A stretch of 64,000 bases of DNA from Pseudaquabacterium pictum (GCF_005403045.1 NZ_BJCL01000002.1:310001-374000); one strand, 5' to 3'; numbered from the stretch's first letter, positions 1 through 11,748 are shown. Numbers and translations are program-made. The notes: generated by a model from the letters alone, not told the origin.

Positions 1-1339
1 CCAGGAAGTACATCCGGAACGAGTAGAACGCGGTGACGAACACGCCGGCCACCACCGCGAAGTAGGCCCAGCCGGCCGCCGGCAGCTGGCTGGCACCCAC
101 GGCCAGGATGATGCTGTCCTTGGAGTAGAAGCCCGAGAAGAACGGCGTGCCGATCAGCGCCAGGCTGCCCAGCAGCGAGGTGATCCAGGTGATGGGCATG
201 TACTTCCGCAGGCCGCCCATGTTGCGGATGTCCTGGTCATGGTGCATGCCGATGATCACCGACCCGGCGCCCAGGAACAGCAGCGCCTTGAAGAAGGCAT
301 GGGTCATCAGGTGGAACACCGCCACGCTGTAGGCCGACACGCCCAGGGCCACCGTCATGTAGCCCAGCTGGCTGAGGGTGGAATAGGCCACCACGCGCTT
401 GATGTCGGTCTGGATGATGCCCAGGAAGCCCATGAACAGCGCGGTGATGCTGCCGATCACCAGGATGAAGTTCAGTGCGGTCTCCGACAGCTCGAACAGC
501 GGCGACATGCGCGCCACCATGAAGATGCCCGCCGTCACCATGGTGGCGGCGTGGATCAGCGCGGAGATGGGCGTCGGGCCTTCCATCGAATCGGGCAGCC
601 ACACATGCAGCGGGAACTGCGCGCTCTTGCCCATCGCGCCGATGAACAGGCAGATGCAGGTGACCGTGATCAGCATCCAGGTGGTGCCGGGGAAGGTCAG
701 CTTGGCCAGCTCGTCCGCCTTGGCGAAGGTCTCGGCATAGCTCAGGGTGCCGGCGTAGGTGACGATCAGGCCGATGCCCAGGATGAAGCCGAAGTCGCCG
801 ACCCGGTTCACCAGGAAGGCCTTCATGTTGGCGAAGATGGCCGTGGGCTTCTTGTACCAGAAGCCGATCAGCAGGTAGCTGACCAGGCCCACCGCCTCCC
901 AGCCGAAGAACAGCTGCAGGAAGTTGTTGCTCATCACTAGCATGAGCATGCTGAAGGTGAACAGGCTGATGTAGCTGAAGAAGCGCTGGTAGCCCGGGTC
1001 CTCTTCCATGTAGCCGATGGTGTAGATGTGCACCATCAGCGAGACGAAGGTGACCACCACCATCATCATCGCCGTGAGGCCATCGACCAGGAAGCCGACT
1101 TCCATCTTCAGGCCGCCCAGCACCATCCACTCGTAGATGGTGGCGTTGAAGCGGGCGCCGCCGATGACGTCGATCAGCACCGACACCGAGATCAGGAACG
1201 CGACCAGCACGCCCAGGATGGTGACGGTGTGGGCGCCCTTGCGGCCGATGGCCTTGCCGAAGAAGCCGGCGGCAATGGCGCCGGCCAGCGGCGCCAGCGG
1301 GACCGCCAGCAGCAGGTTCTGAGAGAGTTGTGCAGCCAT
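1..1339 (-). CDS. nuoL: NADH-quinone oxidoreductase subunit L (partial, C-terminus off window)
   Basis: Antiporter-like proton-pumping membrane subunit of respiratory complex I. The frame opens at an ATG at 1339 (MAAQLSQNLLLAVPLAPLAG) and stays open to the left edge, giving 446 codons of a protein that is usually about 670 residues. The visible part has consecutive hydrophobic helices and the family signature HVWLPDSMEGPTPISALIHA, which holds the conserved Lys/His-lined proton channel region of the Nuo L/M/N family. It is the most distal visible gene of the nuo operon, 22 bp after nuoK; nuoM and nuoN are expected just outside the window. Identity is secure; only the C-terminal third is missing because of the window boundary. 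Confidence 0.97.
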   Translation of the reverse strand, partial: MAAQLSQNLLLAVPLAPLAGAIAAGFFGKAIGRKGAHTVTILGVLVAFLISVSVLIDVIGGARFNATIYEWMVLGGLKMEVGFLVDGLTAMMMVVVTFVSLMVHIYTIGYMEEDPGYQRFFSYISLFTFSMLMLVMSNNFLQLFFGWEAVGLVSYLLIGFWYKKPTAIFANMKAFLVNRVGDFGFILGIGLIVTYAGTLSYAETFAKADELAKLTFPGTTWMLITVTCICLFIGAMGKSAQFPLHVWLPDSMEGPTPISALIHAATMVTAGIFMVARMSPLFELSETALNFILVIGSITALFMGFLGIIQTDIKRVVAYSTLSQLGYMTVALGVSAYSVAVFHLMTHAFFKALLFLGAGSVIIGMHHDQDIRNMGGLRKYMPITWITSLLGSLALIGTPFFSGFYSKDSIILAVGASQLPAAGWAYFAVVAGVFVTAFYSFRMYFL

Positions 1340-1361
1340 GTTGTAGTCGTCCGTCCCGGCG

Positions 1362-1679
1362 TCAGCCCTTGAGCGTGTCGAGCTCTTCGACGTTGATGGT
1401 CGAGCGGTTGCGGAACAGCACCACCAGGATCGCCAGGCCGATGGCGGATTCCGCCGCGGCCACGGTGAGGATGAAGAAGACGAACACCTGGCCGCCCAGA
1501 TCGCCCAGATAGTGGGAGAAGGCGATGAAGTTCAGGTTGACGGCGAGCAGCATCAGCTCGATGGCCATCAACAGCACGATCAGGTTGCGGCGGTTCAGGT
1601 AGATGCCGATGACGCTGAGGGCGAACAGCATGCCGCCCAGCGACAGGTAGTGCCCGAGGGTGATGGGGCCGAGGCTCAT
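1362..1679 (-). CDS. nuoK: NADH-quinone oxidoreductase subunit K
   Basis: Small membrane subunit of complex I, related to MrpC antiporter subunits, with three predicted transmembrane helices in 105 residues (usual family length about 100). Conserved acidic residues sit inside the membrane helices: Glu in the segment [16 protein letters not shown] and Glu in [12 protein letters not shown]. In E. coli these glutamates are needed for proton translocation. The start ATG at 1679 overlaps the nuoJ stop by 4 bp (ATGA), so translation of the pair is probably coupled. Confidence 0.97.
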   Translation of the reverse strand: MSLGPITLGHYLSLGGMLFALSVIGIYLNRRNLIVLLMAIELMLLAVNLNFIAFSHYLGDLGGQVFVFFILTVAAAESAIGLAILVVLFRNRSTINVEELDTLKG

Positions 1680-2338
1680 TTCTTGTCTCCACCGGCGGGC
1701 GCGGCCGGGGCTGCGGGGGGTGCGGGCGGCGCAGAAGGCAGGTCCAGCACCGGGTCCATCTTGACCACGCGCAGGCGGTCGGCCTTCTTGGCCAGCACCT
1801 GCTGCGACGGGTCCTGCGAGCGGCTGTCCTTGCGCTTGCGCAGCGTCAGCGCGATGGCCGCGATGATGGCCACCAGCAGCAGTACCGCCGCGAGCTGCAC
1901 CGGGTACAGGTACTTGGTGTAGATCTCGATGCCCAGCAGCCGCGAGTTGCCCAGCTTGGCCAGCTGCGGATCGGGCGCTGGCACATCGGTCAGGCGGAAG
2001 CCGCCCATCAGCACCAGGGCCATCTCCAGCGCGATCACGGCACCGATCAACCCTGCCAAGGGCAGGTGCTTCCAGAAGCCGTCGCGGAAGTCATCGCTGT
2101 TCAGGTCCAACATCATCACCACGAACAGGAACAGCACCATCACAGCGCCCACGTAGACCAGCACCAGCGCAATGGCGAGGAACTCCGCCTTCAGCAGCAT
2201 CCAGATGACCGCCGCGTTGGCGAAGGCCAGCACCAGGTAGAGCGCCGCATGCACCGTGCTTCGCGCCGTGATGACACGGAACGAGGCAAACAGCAGCACG
2301 GCCGCGAAAAAGTAGAAGAGTGCGCCGGTGGTCGTCAT
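1676..2338 (-). CDS. nuoJ: NADH-quinone oxidoreductase subunit J
   Basis: Membrane subunit J of complex I, 220 residues. The N-terminal 170 residues hold five predicted transmembrane helices, including the conserved segment [19 protein letters not shown], which is the pi-bulge helix region of the family. After the last helix there is a soluble tail: a basic stretch [20 protein letters not shown] followed by a Pro/Ala-rich end ([17 protein letters not shown]). The tail is longer than in E. coli NuoJ and may be loosely conserved. A 72-bp gap separates it from nuoI, the largest space between nuoI and nuoL. Confidence 0.96.
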   Translation of the reverse strand: MTTTGALFYFFAAVLLFASFRVITARSTVHAALYLVLAFANAAVIWMLLKAEFLAIALVLVYVGAVMVLFLFVVMMLDLNSDDFRDGFWKHLPLAGLIGAVIALEMALVLMGGFRLTDVPAPDPQLAKLGNSRLLGIEIYTKYLYPVQLAAVLLLVAIIAAIALTLRKRKDSRSQDPSQQVLAKKADRLRVVKMDPVLDLPSAPPAPPAAPAAPAGGDKK

Positions 2339-2410
2339 GGTTGTTGTTGCGCGAGCGGTTCGCAGGTGGGCTGAGTTGCAACGGGCCGGGGCCCGGTGCT
2401 CAGCAGTGGC

Positions 2411-2911
2411 TCAACGGTATTTGGCGTCAGCCGCCTTGTTGGCTGCGATCTCGGTCTCGTAGCGGTCGCCCACGGCCAGCAGCATGTCCTTGGTGAAGTA
2501 CAGGTCGCCGCGCTTCTCGCCGTGGTATTCGAAGATGTGGGTCTCGACGATGGAATCGACCGGGCAGCTCTCTTCGCAGAAGCCGCAGAAGATGCACTTG
2601 GTGAGGTCGATGTCGTAGCGGGTGGTGCGGCGGCTGCCGTCATCGCGCACGTCGCTCTCGATGGTGATGGCCATGGCCGGGCACACCGCTTCGCACAGCT
2701 TGCAGGCGATGCAGCGCTCTTCGCCGTTCTCGTAGCGGCGCAGCGCATGCAGGCCGCGGAAGCGCGGACTCAGCGGCGTGCGCTCTTCGGGAAACTGCAC
2801 CGTCAGCGTCTTCTGGAAGAAGTGCCGGCCGGTGAGCTTCAGCCCCTTGAGCATCTCCAGCAGCAGGAAGCTGTAGAAGAATTCCTTGAGTGATGCGGTC
2901 TGAGCTGCCAT
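2411..2911 (-). CDS. nuoI: NADH-quinone oxidoreductase subunit I (2x[4Fe-4S] ferredoxin-like)
   Basis: Peripheral-arm subunit carrying clusters N6a and N6b, which pass electrons towards cluster N2 in NuoB. Two complete CxxCxxCxxxCP motifs are visible: Cys67, 70, 73, 77 ([13 protein letters not shown]) and Cys106, 109, 112, 116 ([13 protein letters not shown]). The 166-residue length is normal for proteobacteria. The N-terminal approximately 30 residues form the amphipathic helix that sits against the membrane arm. The ATG at 2911 lies 1 bp after the nuoH stop, so the two genes are tightly linked. Confidence 0.98.
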   Translation of the reverse strand: MAAQTASLKEFFYSFLLLEMLKGLKLTGRHFFQKTLTVQFPEERTPLSPRFRGLHALRRYENGEERCIACKLCEAVCPAMAITIESDVRDDGSRRTTRYDIDLTKCIFCGFCEESCPVDSIVETHIFEYHGEKRGDLYFTKDMLLAVGDRYETEIAANKAADAKYR

Positions 2912-2912
2912 G

Positions 2913-3986
2913 TCACTTCCAGATGTTGAAGGGCGTCTGCATCCAGAGGCCGACGACGACCAGCCAGATCAGCGTGATGGGGATGAAGATCTTCCAGCCC
3001 AGGCGCATGATCTGGTCATAGCGGTAGCGCGGGAAGCTAGCCCGCACCCACAGGAACATGGTGACGACCACGAACACCTTGATTGCCAGCCAGATCCAGC
3101 CGGGGATGAAATCCAGGAAGGCGAAGGGCGGCAGCCAGCCTCCCAGGAACAGCAGCACGCACAGCATGCTGACCAGGATCATGTTGGCGTACTCGGCCAG
3201 GAAGAACATCGCGAACGACATGCCCGAGTACTCGATCATGTGGCCGGCAACGATCTCCGATTCGCCTTCCACCACGTCGAACGGATGGCGGTTGGTCTCG
3301 GCCAGACCGGCGATGAAGTAGACGATGAACACCGGGAACAGCGGCAGCCAGTTCCAGCTGAAGATGCCCATGCCGGCGCTGGCCATCATGCCCTGCCCCT
3401 GGCTGGAGACGATCTCGCTCAGGTTCATCGAGCCCGCCACCATCAGCACGACCACCAGGCAGAAGCCCATCGCGATCTCGTAGCTGACCATCTGCGCCGA
3501 CGCACGCAGCGCGCCCAGGAAGGCGTACTTCGAGTTGCTGGCCCAGCCGGCGATGATGACGCCGTAGACCTCCAGCGAGGTGATGGCCATCAGGAACAGC
3601 AGGCCGGCATTGATGTTGGCCAGCGCCACCTCGGGGCCGAAGGGGATCACCGCCCAGGCCGCCAGGGCGGGCATGATGGTCATGATCGGGCCCAGGAAGA
3701 ACAGGCCCTTGCTGGCCGCGCTGGGGCGGATGATCTCCTTGAAGATCAGCTTCACCGCATCGGCGATCGGCGTCAGCAGTCCGTAGGGGCCGACGCGGTT
3801 GGGGCCCGGGCGGATCTGGGTGAAGGCGATGCCCTTGCGCTCCCACAGCGTGAGGTAGGCCACGCAGCCCAGCAACGGCAGCACCACCGCCACGATCTTG
3901 ATCAGGCTCCAAATCACCAGCCAGGCATAGGGCCAGACCGGGCCGCCGAACAGCGAGCCGCCGAATTGGTTGATGTGGTCGACCAT
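2913..3986 (-). CDS. nuoH: NADH-quinone oxidoreductase subunit H
   Basis: Membrane subunit that joins the peripheral arm to the pump modules and forms much of the quinone chamber. It has 357 residues with eight or so hydrophobic helices. Conserved family stretches are visible: [21 protein letters not shown] (loop lining the quinone tunnel), the acidic [18 protein letters not shown] segment, and [27 protein letters not shown] near the C-terminus. The gene ends 1 bp before nuoI and begins 5 bp after nuoG, as expected in this operon. Confidence 0.98.
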   Translation of the reverse strand: MVDHINQFGGSLFGGPVWPYAWLVIWSLIKIVAVVLPLLGCVAYLTLWERKGIAFTQIRPGPNRVGPYGLLTPIADAVKLIFKEIIRPSAASKGLFFLGPIMTIMPALAAWAVIPFGPEVALANINAGLLFLMAITSLEVYGVIIAGWASNSKYAFLGALRASAQMVSYEIAMGFCLVVVLMVAGSMNLSEIVSSQGQGMMASAGMGIFSWNWLPLFPVFIVYFIAGLAETNRHPFDVVEGESEIVAGHMIEYSGMSFAMFFLAEYANMILVSMLCVLLFLGGWLPPFAFLDFIPGWIWLAIKVFVVVTMFLWVRASFPRYRYDQIMRLGWKIFIPITLIWLVVVGLWMQTPFNIWK

Positions 3987-3991
3987 GGGGA

Positions 3992-6316
3992 TCAGGCCTT
4001 CTCGACGGTGATGGCACCGAACATGGCGCCCAGCGTGGCGGTCTCGGCCAGACCGGCTGGCACGCGCACCACGTTGGCGGCCAGGCTGGCATCCAGCCGC
4101 GCCGGCAGCACAGCACGGGCGCCGCCTTGGGCCACGCGCACGTGGTCACCGGCGGCCAGGCCCAGCTGCTGCCACAAGGCGGCCGGCAGGCTGGCCTGCG
4201 GCGCCAGCTTGGCATCGGCGGTCAGCTGCAGCGACGGCGCACGCCGCACCAGCGCATCGGTGGCGTAGATCGGCACGTCGGCCAGTCGCTGCAGACCGTC
4301 GGTGGCGGCCGGCAGCGCGATGGCAGCGGCGCTGGTGTTGTCCAGGCGCATGGCCAGCTTGGCCGCATCGCCCAGGGCTTCGGCACGCACGTCGTCGACC
4401 GTCTCCTGCTGGAAGCCCGACAGGCCCAGCAGATTGGCCAGCACACGCAGCACCTTCCAGGCGGGGCGGGCCTCGCCGGCGGGTTGCACCACGCCGGTGA
4501 AGCTCTGCAGCCGGCCTTCGGCATTGACGAAGCTGCCGGCAGTCTCGGTGAACGGGGCGATGGGCAGCAGCACGTCGGCGTTGGGCACGGCGGCATCCTG
4601 GAACGACGTCAGCGCCACCACCAGACCGGAACCGGCCAGTGCGGCCTGCGCGGCAGCGGCATCTGCCGCGTCGTGCGGCGGCTCCACATCCAGCAGCAGC
4701 AGCGCCTTCATCGGCTGGCCGAGCATCTGGCCGGCGTTCAGGCCGCCGGCACCCGGCAGGGCCTTGACCAGCTGGGCGCCGACGCTGTTGGCAGCCTCGC
4801 CCAGGTAGCCCACGGTGGCGCCAGTCTGCGCGGCGATCCAGCTGGCCAGGGCCAGCAGCGTGGTGGCCTGCGGATGCTGCGCGGCGGCGTTGCCCAGCAG
4901 GACAGCCTTGCGCTCGCCCGACAGCAGGGCCTGGGCGATGGCCTCGGCCTCGGCACTGACCAGGGCCGGTGCCGGTGCGTCCACGCCCTTGGCGGTGGCG
5001 ACGTATCCAGCCACATCGGCCAGCGCCTGGGCCCAGGCGGACGGCGCCGCGGTGATGCTGGCGGCCACCGGCATGGCCCAGTCGTCCTGCACCGCGTGCA
5101 GGCTCAGCAGGGCACCACCCTTGCGCACCGCCTGGCGGATGCGCAGCGAGAACAGCGGATGGTCCTTGCGCAGGAAGCTGCCGACCACGAAGGCGCGGTC
5201 CAGGCTGGACAGCGACGCGATCGACGTGCCCAGCCAGCGCGCCTTGCCCGCCGCGGCGGTGTTGGCGAAATCGGCATGGCGGGTGCGGGTGTCGATGCTC
5301 TCGCTGCCCAGGCCGCGCACCAGCTTGGCCAGCAGGTGCAGCTCTTCCACCGTGCGGTGGGCGCTGGCCACGGCGCCGATGCCCACCACGCCGTGCTCGG
5401 CCTTGATGCGCTTGAGGCCGTCGGCCACATAGCCGAGTGCCGTGTTCCAGTCGACGGCCACCCACTGGCCGCCCTGCTTGACCATCGGCGTCTTCAGCCG
5501 CTGGTCGCTGTTCAGCGCCTCGTAGCTGAAGCGGTCGCGGTCGGCGATCCAGCATTCATTGACGTCGTCGTTCTCCAGCGGCACCACCCGCAGCACCTGC
5601 TTGCCCTTGACCTGGACGACCAGGTTGGCGCCGGTGCTGTCATGCGGGCTCACGCTCTTGCGGCGCGACAGCTCCCAGGTGCGGGCGCTGTAGCGGAAGG
5701 GCTTGCTGGTGAGCGCGCCGACCGGGCAGATGTCGATCATGTTGCCCGACAGCTCGCTGTCGATGGTGCGGCCCAGGAAGGTGGTGATCTCGCTGTGCTC
5801 GCCGCGGTGCTGCATGCCCAGCTCCATCACGCCGGCCATCTCCTGGCCGAAGCGCACGCAACGGGTGCAGTGGATGCAGCGGCTCATCTCCTGCATCGAG
5901 ATCAGCGGTCCGACGTTCTTGTGGAAGACGACGCGCTTCTCTTCCTGGTAGCGGCTGGCACTGCCACCGTAGCCCACGGCCAAGTCCTGCAGCTGGCATT
6001 CACCGCCCTGGTCGCAGATCGGGCAATCCAGCGGATGGTTGATGAGCAGGAACTCCATCACCGACTTCTGCGCCTTGATGGCCTTGTCGGACTTGGTGCG
6101 CACCACCATGCCTTGGGTCACCGGCGTGGCGCAGGCCGGCATGGGCTTGGGCGCCTTCTCGATGTCGACCAGGCACATGCGGCAGTTGGCCGCGATGCTG
6201 AGCTTCTTGTGGTAGCAGAAGTGCGGGATGGTGGTGCCGGCCGCGTCGGCCGCATGCATCACCATGCTGCCTTCGGCGACGCTGACCTTCTTGCCGTCGA
6301 GTTCGATTTCGATCAT
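3992..6316 (-). CDS. nuoG: NADH-quinone oxidoreductase subunit G
   Basis: Largest peripheral subunit of complex I, 774 residues. The N-terminus is a [2Fe-2S] ferredoxin domain with Cys34, 45, 48 and 62 (cluster N1b). Next come His94, Cys98, 101, 107 (cluster N5, one His ligand) and Cys147, 150, 153, 197 (cluster N4). The remainder is a molybdopterin-oxidoreductase-like fold that is degenerate and has no cofactor-binding role in complex I. No CxxCxxxC motif follows Cys197 where E. coli and Thermus NuoG carry the extra N7 cluster (here the segment is [14 protein letters not shown]). This version therefore lacks N7, as expected outside those groups. Confidence 0.98.
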   Translation of the reverse strand: MIEIELDGKKVSVAEGSMVMHAADAAGTTIPHFCYHKKLSIAANCRMCLVDIEKAPKPMPACATPVTQGMVVRTKSDKAIKAQKSVMEFLLINHPLDCPICDQGGECQLQDLAVGYGGSASRYQEEKRVVFHKNVGPLISMQEMSRCIHCTRCVRFGQEMAGVMELGMQHRGEHSEITTFLGRTIDSELSGNMIDICPVGALTSKPFRYSARTWELSRRKSVSPHDSTGANLVVQVKGKQVLRVVPLENDDVNECWIADRDRFSYEALNSDQRLKTPMVKQGGQWVAVDWNTALGYVADGLKRIKAEHGVVGIGAVASAHRTVEELHLLAKLVRGLGSESIDTRTRHADFANTAAAGKARWLGTSIASLSSLDRAFVVGSFLRKDHPLFSLRIRQAVRKGGALLSLHAVQDDWAMPVAASITAAPSAWAQALADVAGYVATAKGVDAPAPALVSAEAEAIAQALLSGERKAVLLGNAAAQHPQATTLLALASWIAAQTGATVGYLGEAANSVGAQLVKALPGAGGLNAGQMLGQPMKALLLLDVEPPHDAADAAAAQAALAGSGLVVALTSFQDAAVPNADVLLPIAPFTETAGSFVNAEGRLQSFTGVVQPAGEARPAWKVLRVLANLLGLSGFQQETVDDVRAEALGDAAKLAMRLDNTSAAAIALPAATDGLQRLADVPIYATDALVRRAPSLQLTADAKLAPQASLPAALWQQLGLAAGDHVRVAQGGARAVLPARLDASLAANVVRVPAGLAETATLGAMFGAITVEKA

Positions 6317-6331
6317 GTTCTAGCCCGGCTC

Positions 6332-7689
<1,358 letters not shown>

Positions 7690-7693
<4 letters not shown>

Positions 7694-8211
7694 TGGGCTT
7701 GCGCCTTCAGCGTGTCGACCAGGTCATCGAGCCGGTCGTTGTGCATGAAGCTGACCATCTGGCGGTCATTGACCAGCAGGACCGGCGCATCGGCGCAGGC
7801 CCCCAGGCATTCACAGGGCTGCACGGTGAACAGCCCATCGGGCGTGGTGCCGCCGGGCTCGATGCCCAGCTTCTGGCACAGGTGCTCCAGCGCCGCCTGG
7901 CCGTTGCGCAGCTGGCACGGCAGGTTGGTGCAGACGTTGAGCTTGAACTGGCCCACCGGCTGCTGGTTGTACATGTTGTAGAACGTGGTCACCTCGCGCA
8001 CCGCGATCGGCGCCATGTCCAGGTAGGCGGCGATTGCCGCCTCACTCTCGGGCGAGACCCAGCCCTGCTCCTGCTGGGCGATCGACAGACAGGCCATCAC
8101 CGCGCTCTGCTTCTGGTCGGCCGGGTACTTGGCCACTTCGCGGGCGAAGCGGGCGTAGGCCGCGTCGCTCAGCGGGCCGGTCTTGGGAAGGGAGGACATG
8201 GGGCCGCTCAT
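7690..8211 (-). CDS. nuoE: NADH-quinone oxidoreductase subunit E
   Basis: 24-kDa-type thioredoxin-fold subunit that carries the [2Fe-2S] cluster N1a beside NuoF. The four ligands are visible as Cys94 and Cys99 (VCTNLPCQ) and Cys135 and Cys139 ([10 protein letters not shown]). At 173 residues it has the normal size, with an N-terminal helical bundle before the thioredoxin fold. It overlaps nuoD by 4 bp upstream and nuoF by 4 bp downstream. Confidence 0.98.
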
Positions 8212-9461
8212 CGATCAATCTCGCCAAACACGATGTCCATGGTGCCGATGATCGCCACCGCGTCGGCAATCATGTGGCCGCGCGACATCTCGTCCATGGC
8301 CGACAGGTGCGCGAAGCCGGGCGCGCGGATCTTCAGCCGGTAGGGCTTGTTGGCCCCGTCGCTGACCAGGTAGATGCCGAACTCGCCCTTCGGATGCTCG
8401 ACGGCGGCATAGGCCTCGCCCTCGGGCACATGGAAGCCTTCGGTGAAGAGCTTGAAGTGGTGGATCAGCTCCTCCATGTTGCTCTTCATGTCCACCCGCG
8501 GCGGCGGCGCCACCTTGTGGTTGCTGGTGATCACCGGGCCGGGGTTGGCACGCAGCCACTGGCTGCACTGCTGGATGATGCGGTTGCTCTGACGCATCTC
8601 CTCCACCCGCACCAGGTAGCGGTCGTAGGTGTCGCCATTCACGCCCAGCGGCACGTCGAAGTCCATCTTGTCGTAGACGTCGTAGGGCTGGGTCTTGCGC
8701 AGGTCCCAGGCGATGCCCGAGCCGCGCAGCATCGGGCCGGTGAAGCCCAGGTTCAGCGCCCGCTCGGGCGTGACCACGCCGATGCCCACGGTGCGCTGCT
8801 TCCAGATGCGGTTGTCGGTCAGCAGGGTTTCGTACTCGTCGACCTGCTTCGGGAAGCGGCGGGTGAAGTCGTCGATGAAGTCCAGCAGCGTGCCGCTGCG
8901 GTTGGCATTCATCGCCTTGATCGCGGCCTCGTTGCGCAGCTTGTTGACCTTGTACTGCGGCAGGCTGTCGGGCAGATCACGGTAGACGCCGCCCGGGCGG
9001 AAGTAGGCCGCGTGCATGCGCGCACCGCTCACCGCCTCGTACATGTCGAACAGGTCTTCACGCTCGCGGAAGCAGTAGATGAAGATGTTCATCGCACCGC
9101 AGTCCAGCCCGTGCGCGCCCAGCCACATCAGGTGGTTCAGCAGGCGGGTGATCTCGCTGAACATCACGCGGATGTACTGCGCACGCTCGGGCACGTCGAT
9201 GCCCATCAGCTTCTCGATGGCCAGGCAGTAGGCGTGCTCGTTGCACATCATCGAGACGTAATCCAGCCGGTCCATGTAGGGCAGGCTCTGGATATAGGTC
9301 TTGCTCTCGGCCAGCTTCTCGGTGGCGCGGTGCAGCAGGCCGATGTGCGGGTCGGCGCGTTGGATGACCTCGCCATCCAGCTCCAGCACCAGGCGCAGCA
9401 CGCCGTGGGCGGCCGGGTGCTGGGGGCCGAAGTTCAGGGTGTAGTTCTTGATCTCGGCCAT
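8208..9461 (-). CDS. nuoD: NADH-quinone oxidoreductase subunit D (49-kDa subunit)
   Basis: Quinone-site subunit of complex I, descended from the large subunit of [NiFe] hydrogenases. The start is placed at ATG 9461 ([20 protein letters not shown]), because the conserved N-terminus [13 protein letters not shown] follows directly; the frame is open further upstream but overlaps nuoC. The length is 417 residues, as in other bacteria. The conserved segments [14 protein letters not shown] and the C-terminal DIVFGEIDR are present. NuoC and NuoD are separate genes here, unlike the fused NuoCD of E. coli. Confidence 0.97.
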   Translation of the reverse strand: MAEIKNYTLNFGPQHPAAHGVLRLVLELDGEVIQRADPHIGLLHRATEKLAESKTYIQSLPYMDRLDYVSMMCNEHAYCLAIEKLMGIDVPERAQYIRVMFSEITRLLNHLMWLGAHGLDCGAMNIFIYCFREREDLFDMYEAVSGARMHAAYFRPGGVYRDLPDSLPQYKVNKLRNEAAIKAMNANRSGTLLDFIDDFTRRFPKQVDEYETLLTDNRIWKQRTVGIGVVTPERALNLGFTGPMLRGSGIAWDLRKTQPYDVYDKMDFDVPLGVNGDTYDRYLVRVEEMRQSNRIIQQCSQWLRANPGPVITSNHKVAPPPRVDMKSNMEELIHHFKLFTEGFHVPEGEAYAAVEHPKGEFGIYLVSDGANKPYRLKIRAPGFAHLSAMDEMSRGHMIADAVAIIGTMDIVFGEIDR

Positions 9462-9463
9462 GG

Positions 9464-10063
9464 TCAGTGCAGTCCGCCGTAGTTGTCTTCGCGGATGATG
9501 CGCGGCGTGATCTCGCGCGGCTCGATGCTGACCGGCTGGTAGATCACGCGCTTCTTCTCGGCGTCGTAGCGCATCTCGACATGGCCCGACACCGGGAAGT
9601 CCTTGCGCAGCGGATGGCCGATGAAGCCGTAGTCGGTCAGGATGCGGCGCAGGTCGACATGGCCGTCGAAGATCACGCCCACCATGTCGAAGGCCTCGCG
9701 CTCGAACCAGTTGGCGCCGGCCCACAGGTCGCTCAGCGAGGCCACCACCGGCACGTCGTCATCGGTGGCGAACACCTTGAGGCGCACCCGCCAGTTCAGG
9801 CTGACGCTCAGCAGGTGGCTGACCACGCAGTAGCGCGGGCCATCCCAGGGCTGGTCCTTCCAGCTGCTGTAGTCGAGCGCGCAGAGGTCGATCAGCTGCT
9901 CGAACTTCAGTGTCGGGTGGTCGCGCAGCATGGTGGCCACAGCCAGGTAATTGGCGGCGGTCACCGTCAGCGTGATCTCGCCGCGGGCACGCACACAGGT
10001 CTTGATCTTGTCGCCGAGGGCCGCGTCCAGCGCCGCCTGCAGCTTGTCCAGTCGTTGGGTCAT
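9464..10063 (-). CDS. nuoC: NADH-quinone oxidoreductase subunit C (30-kDa subunit)
   Basis: Peripheral-arm structural subunit, 199 residues, without cofactors. The 30-kDa family signature is visible near residues 130-160 as [21 protein letters not shown] followed by [20 protein letters not shown]. It ends 2 bp before nuoD and begins 15 bp after the nuoB stop. As a stand-alone gene it shows the unfused nuoC/nuoD arrangement. Confidence 0.97.
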   Translation of the reverse strand: MTQRLDKLQAALDAALGDKIKTCVRARGEITLTVTAANYLAVATMLRDHPTLKFEQLIDLCALDYSSWKDQPWDGPRYCVVSHLLSVSLNWRVRLKVFATDDDVPVVASLSDLWAGANWFEREAFDMVGVIFDGHVDLRRILTDYGFIGHPLRKDFPVSGHVEMRYDAEKKRVIYQPVSIEPREITPRIIREDNYGGLH

Positions 10064-10078
10064 GGAGCGTGGGCGGGC

Positions 10079-10558
10079 TCAGGCCCGGGCAATCGTGTTT
10101 TCGCGGCGGATCTTGGCCTGCAGCTGCAGGATGCCGTAGAGCAGCGCCTCGGCCGTGGGCGGGCAGCCCGGCACGTAGACGTCCACTGGCACGATGCGGT
10201 CACAGCCGCGCACCACCGAATAGCTGTAGTGGTAGTAGCCGCCGCCATTGGCGCAGGAGCCCATGCTCAGCACCCAGCGCGGCTCGGCCATCTGGTCATA
10301 CACCTTGCGCAGCGCCGGCCCCATCTTGTTGCACAGCGTGCCGGCCACGATCATCAGATCGCTCTGCCGCGGGCTGGGCCGGAACAGCATGCCGAAACGG
10401 TCGATGTCATAACGCGCCGCGCCGGCGTGCATCATCTCCACCGCGCAACAGGCCAGGCCGAAGGTCATCGGCCACAGCGAGCCGGTCTTCGACCAGTTGA
10501 TCAGCTTGTCGACCGAGGTGGTGACAAAGCCCTCTTTCAGGACGCCTTCAATGCCCAT
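10079..10558 (-). CDS. nuoB: NADH-quinone oxidoreductase subunit B (cluster N2)
   Basis: Carries [4Fe-4S] cluster N2, the last electron carrier before ubiquinone. The four ligands are visible: the tandem Cys37-Cys38 (LACCAVEMM), Cys102 (MGSCANGGG) and Cys132 (VPGCPPTAE). The length of 159 residues is normal. It is separated from nuoA by 33 bp and is tightly followed by nuoC. Confidence 0.98.
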   Translation of the reverse strand: MGIEGVLKEGFVTTSVDKLINWSKTGSLWPMTFGLACCAVEMMHAGAARYDIDRFGMLFRPSPRQSDLMIVAGTLCNKMGPALRKVYDQMAEPRWVLSMGSCANGGGYYHYSYSVVRGCDRIVPVDVYVPGCPPTAEALLYGILQLQAKIRRENTIARA

Positions 10559-10591
10559 GGGATTCCTCGTGTGTTCCAGTGCGGTGCGCCA

Positions 10592-10951
10592 TCATTCCCA
10601 GTCCAGCGCGCCCTTCTTCCACTCGTAGACAAAGCCCACCACGAGGATGGTGAGAAAGACCATCATCGCCCAGAAGCCTGACGCCCCGATGTCGCGCAGC
10701 GCGACCGCCCAGGGGAACAGGAAGGCGATTTCCAGGTCGAACAGGATGAACAGGATGGCCACGAGGTAGTAGCGCACGTCGAATTTCATGCGCGCGTCCT
10801 CGAAGGCTTCGAAGCCGCATTCGTAGGGGCTGTTCTTGGCCGCATCGGGCCGCTGCGGACCGAGCAGGTAGCCCAGCAGCTGGGGTGCCACACCAACCGC
10901 CACACCGACCAGGATGAACAGGATGACAGGGAGGTACTGTTGCAGGTCCAT
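10592..10951 (-). CDS. nuoA: NADH-quinone oxidoreductase subunit A
   Basis: First gene of the nuo operon, a small membrane subunit with three predicted transmembrane helices in 119 residues. The conserved loop [10 protein letters not shown] (residues about 42-51) contains the Cys that reports the active/deactive transition in mitochondrial ND3, and [20 protein letters not shown] is the family signature helix. The start at ATG 10951 ([15 protein letters not shown]) gives the standard N-terminus; the frame is open upstream through non-coding DNA up to the tRNA. Only 166 bp separate it from tRNA-Leu, and that gap holds a strong terminator-like hairpin. Confidence 0.96.
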   Translation of the reverse strand: MDLQQYLPVILFILVGVAVGVAPQLLGYLLGPQRPDAAKNSPYECGFEAFEDARMKFDVRYYLVAILFILFDLEIAFLFPWAVALRDIGASGFWAMMVFLTILVVGFVYEWKKGALDWE

Positions 10952-10989
10952 GGTGTCGGCGGCAGTGATCGAAGCAGTCTCATCCGGCC

Positions 10990-11042
10990 AAAAAAATGGC
11001 GCGCCGCCCGCAACCACCATGTGGCTGCCTGCGGTGCGCGCC
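10990..11042 (-). terminator. Rho-independent terminator or attenuator between tRNA-Leu and nuoA
   Basis: Read on the minus strand, a long GC-rich stem (outer arms GGCGCGC / GCGCGCC, middle arms CCGCA / TGCGG, inner hairpin CCAC-ATG-GTGG) is followed by A and seven T (10996-10990). It lies downstream of tRNA-Leu and only 39 nt before the nuoA ATG. It could end the secG-tRNA transcript or act as a conditional terminator for nuo. The structure is read directly from the sequence; activity is inferred. Confidence 0.75.
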
Positions 11043-11116
11043 GCTCGTGCTCCCTGCAGTGACGGAGGGCGCGCAAGCCAGTGCCGGATGAGGGGCTGGC
11101 TTGCCAGGATCTGTGT

Positions 11117-11201
11117 TGGTGCCGTCGGCGAGACTCGAACTCGCACAGCTTTCGCCACTACCCCCTCAAGATAGCGTGTCTACCAATTTCACCACGACGG
11201 C
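11117..11201 (-). tRNA. tRNA-Leu (anticodon GAG)
   Basis: Long-variable-arm (class II) tRNA of 85 nt including an encoded CCA (11119-11117). The acceptor stem GCCGTCG (11201-11195) pairs with CGACGGC (11127-11121), with discriminator A at 11120. The anticodon stem CTATC/GGTAG encloses the loop TTGAGGG, which gives anticodon GAG and reads CUU/CUC leucine codons. The T arm contains the GTTCGAGTC core. Placement between secG and nuoA is, as far as I know, characteristic of Burkholderiales. Confidence 0.95.
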
Positions 11202-11278
11202 ACAGTTGCCAGACCGAAGCCTGACCCACTGCATGACTGCTCAACGTGCATGAGGCATTGCTTGTTGAACAGCCTTGA

Positions 11279-11307
11279 ATTCTATCTCGGAAATCCCCAC
11301 ATCTGAG
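11279..11307 (-). promoter_or_regulatory. Possible promoter for tRNA-Leu
   Basis: On the minus strand TAGAAT (11284-11279) is a 5/6 match to a -10 box. It is preceded at 17 bp by CTCAGA (11307-11302), only 3/6 to a -35 box. The predicted start near 11272 would leave a leader of about 70 nt before the tRNA. It is the most AT-rich patch between secG and the tRNA, but the -35 match is poor. Confidence 0.3.
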
Positions 11308-11367
11308 GGTTTGTGCGGAGCTTCAGTCGGGTTCTTGCACCAGCATGCGGCGCCAGCCACCCGGCGG

Positions 11368-11748
11368 TCACTTCGTGGGGATGGTGCCTGGTGCCGACGC
11401 AGCGGCCGGTGCCGGCACGGCCGGGATCATTGCGCCGCTGGCTGCTGGTGCGCTGGCCGGCGCTGCCCGCTCCAGGATGCTGCTGCCTTCCGTGGGCGCG
11501 CGGCCGGCCACGCTGTTGGACATGTAGGCCAGCGACAGCGTGCACAGGAAGAACACTGCGGCGCAGACCGCGGTGGACCGCGACAGGAAGTTGGCACTGC
11601 CGGTGGCACCGAACAGGCTGCCCGAGGCACCACTGCCGAACGAGGCGCCCATGTCGGCACCCTTGCCGTGCTGCACCAGCACCAGGCCGATCATCGCGAT
11701 GGCGGCCAGCAGCTGCACCACCAGCACGAGGTTCATCCAAACTTGCAT
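11368..11748 (-). CDS. secG: Preprotein translocase subunit SecG
   Basis: Accessory membrane subunit of the SecYEG translocon. The start is placed at ATG 11748 (MQVWMNLVLVVQLLAAIAMI), giving 126 residues; the longer open frame upstream runs back into tpiA in another register. Two transmembrane helices flank the conserved cytoplasmic loop VLVQHGKGADMGASFGSGAS (residues about 23-42), the family signature. A Pro/Ala/Ser-rich tail follows, commonly long in betaproteobacteria. It lies 44 bp after tpiA in the same direction. Confidence 0.96.
   Translation of the reverse strand: MQVWMNLVLVVQLLAAIAMIGLVLVQHGKGADMGASFGSGASGSLFGATGSANFLSRSTAVCAAVFFLCTLSLAYMSNSVAGRAPTEGSSILERAAPASAPAASGAMIPAVPAPAAASAPGTIPTK

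Noticed and set aside
237-1130. Long open frames antisense to or out of frame with nuo genes, such as 237-1130 minus and 239-940 plus
   Set aside because: They overlap nuoL, have Arg/His/Gly-rich compositions typical of shifted frames in high-GC DNA, and match no family.
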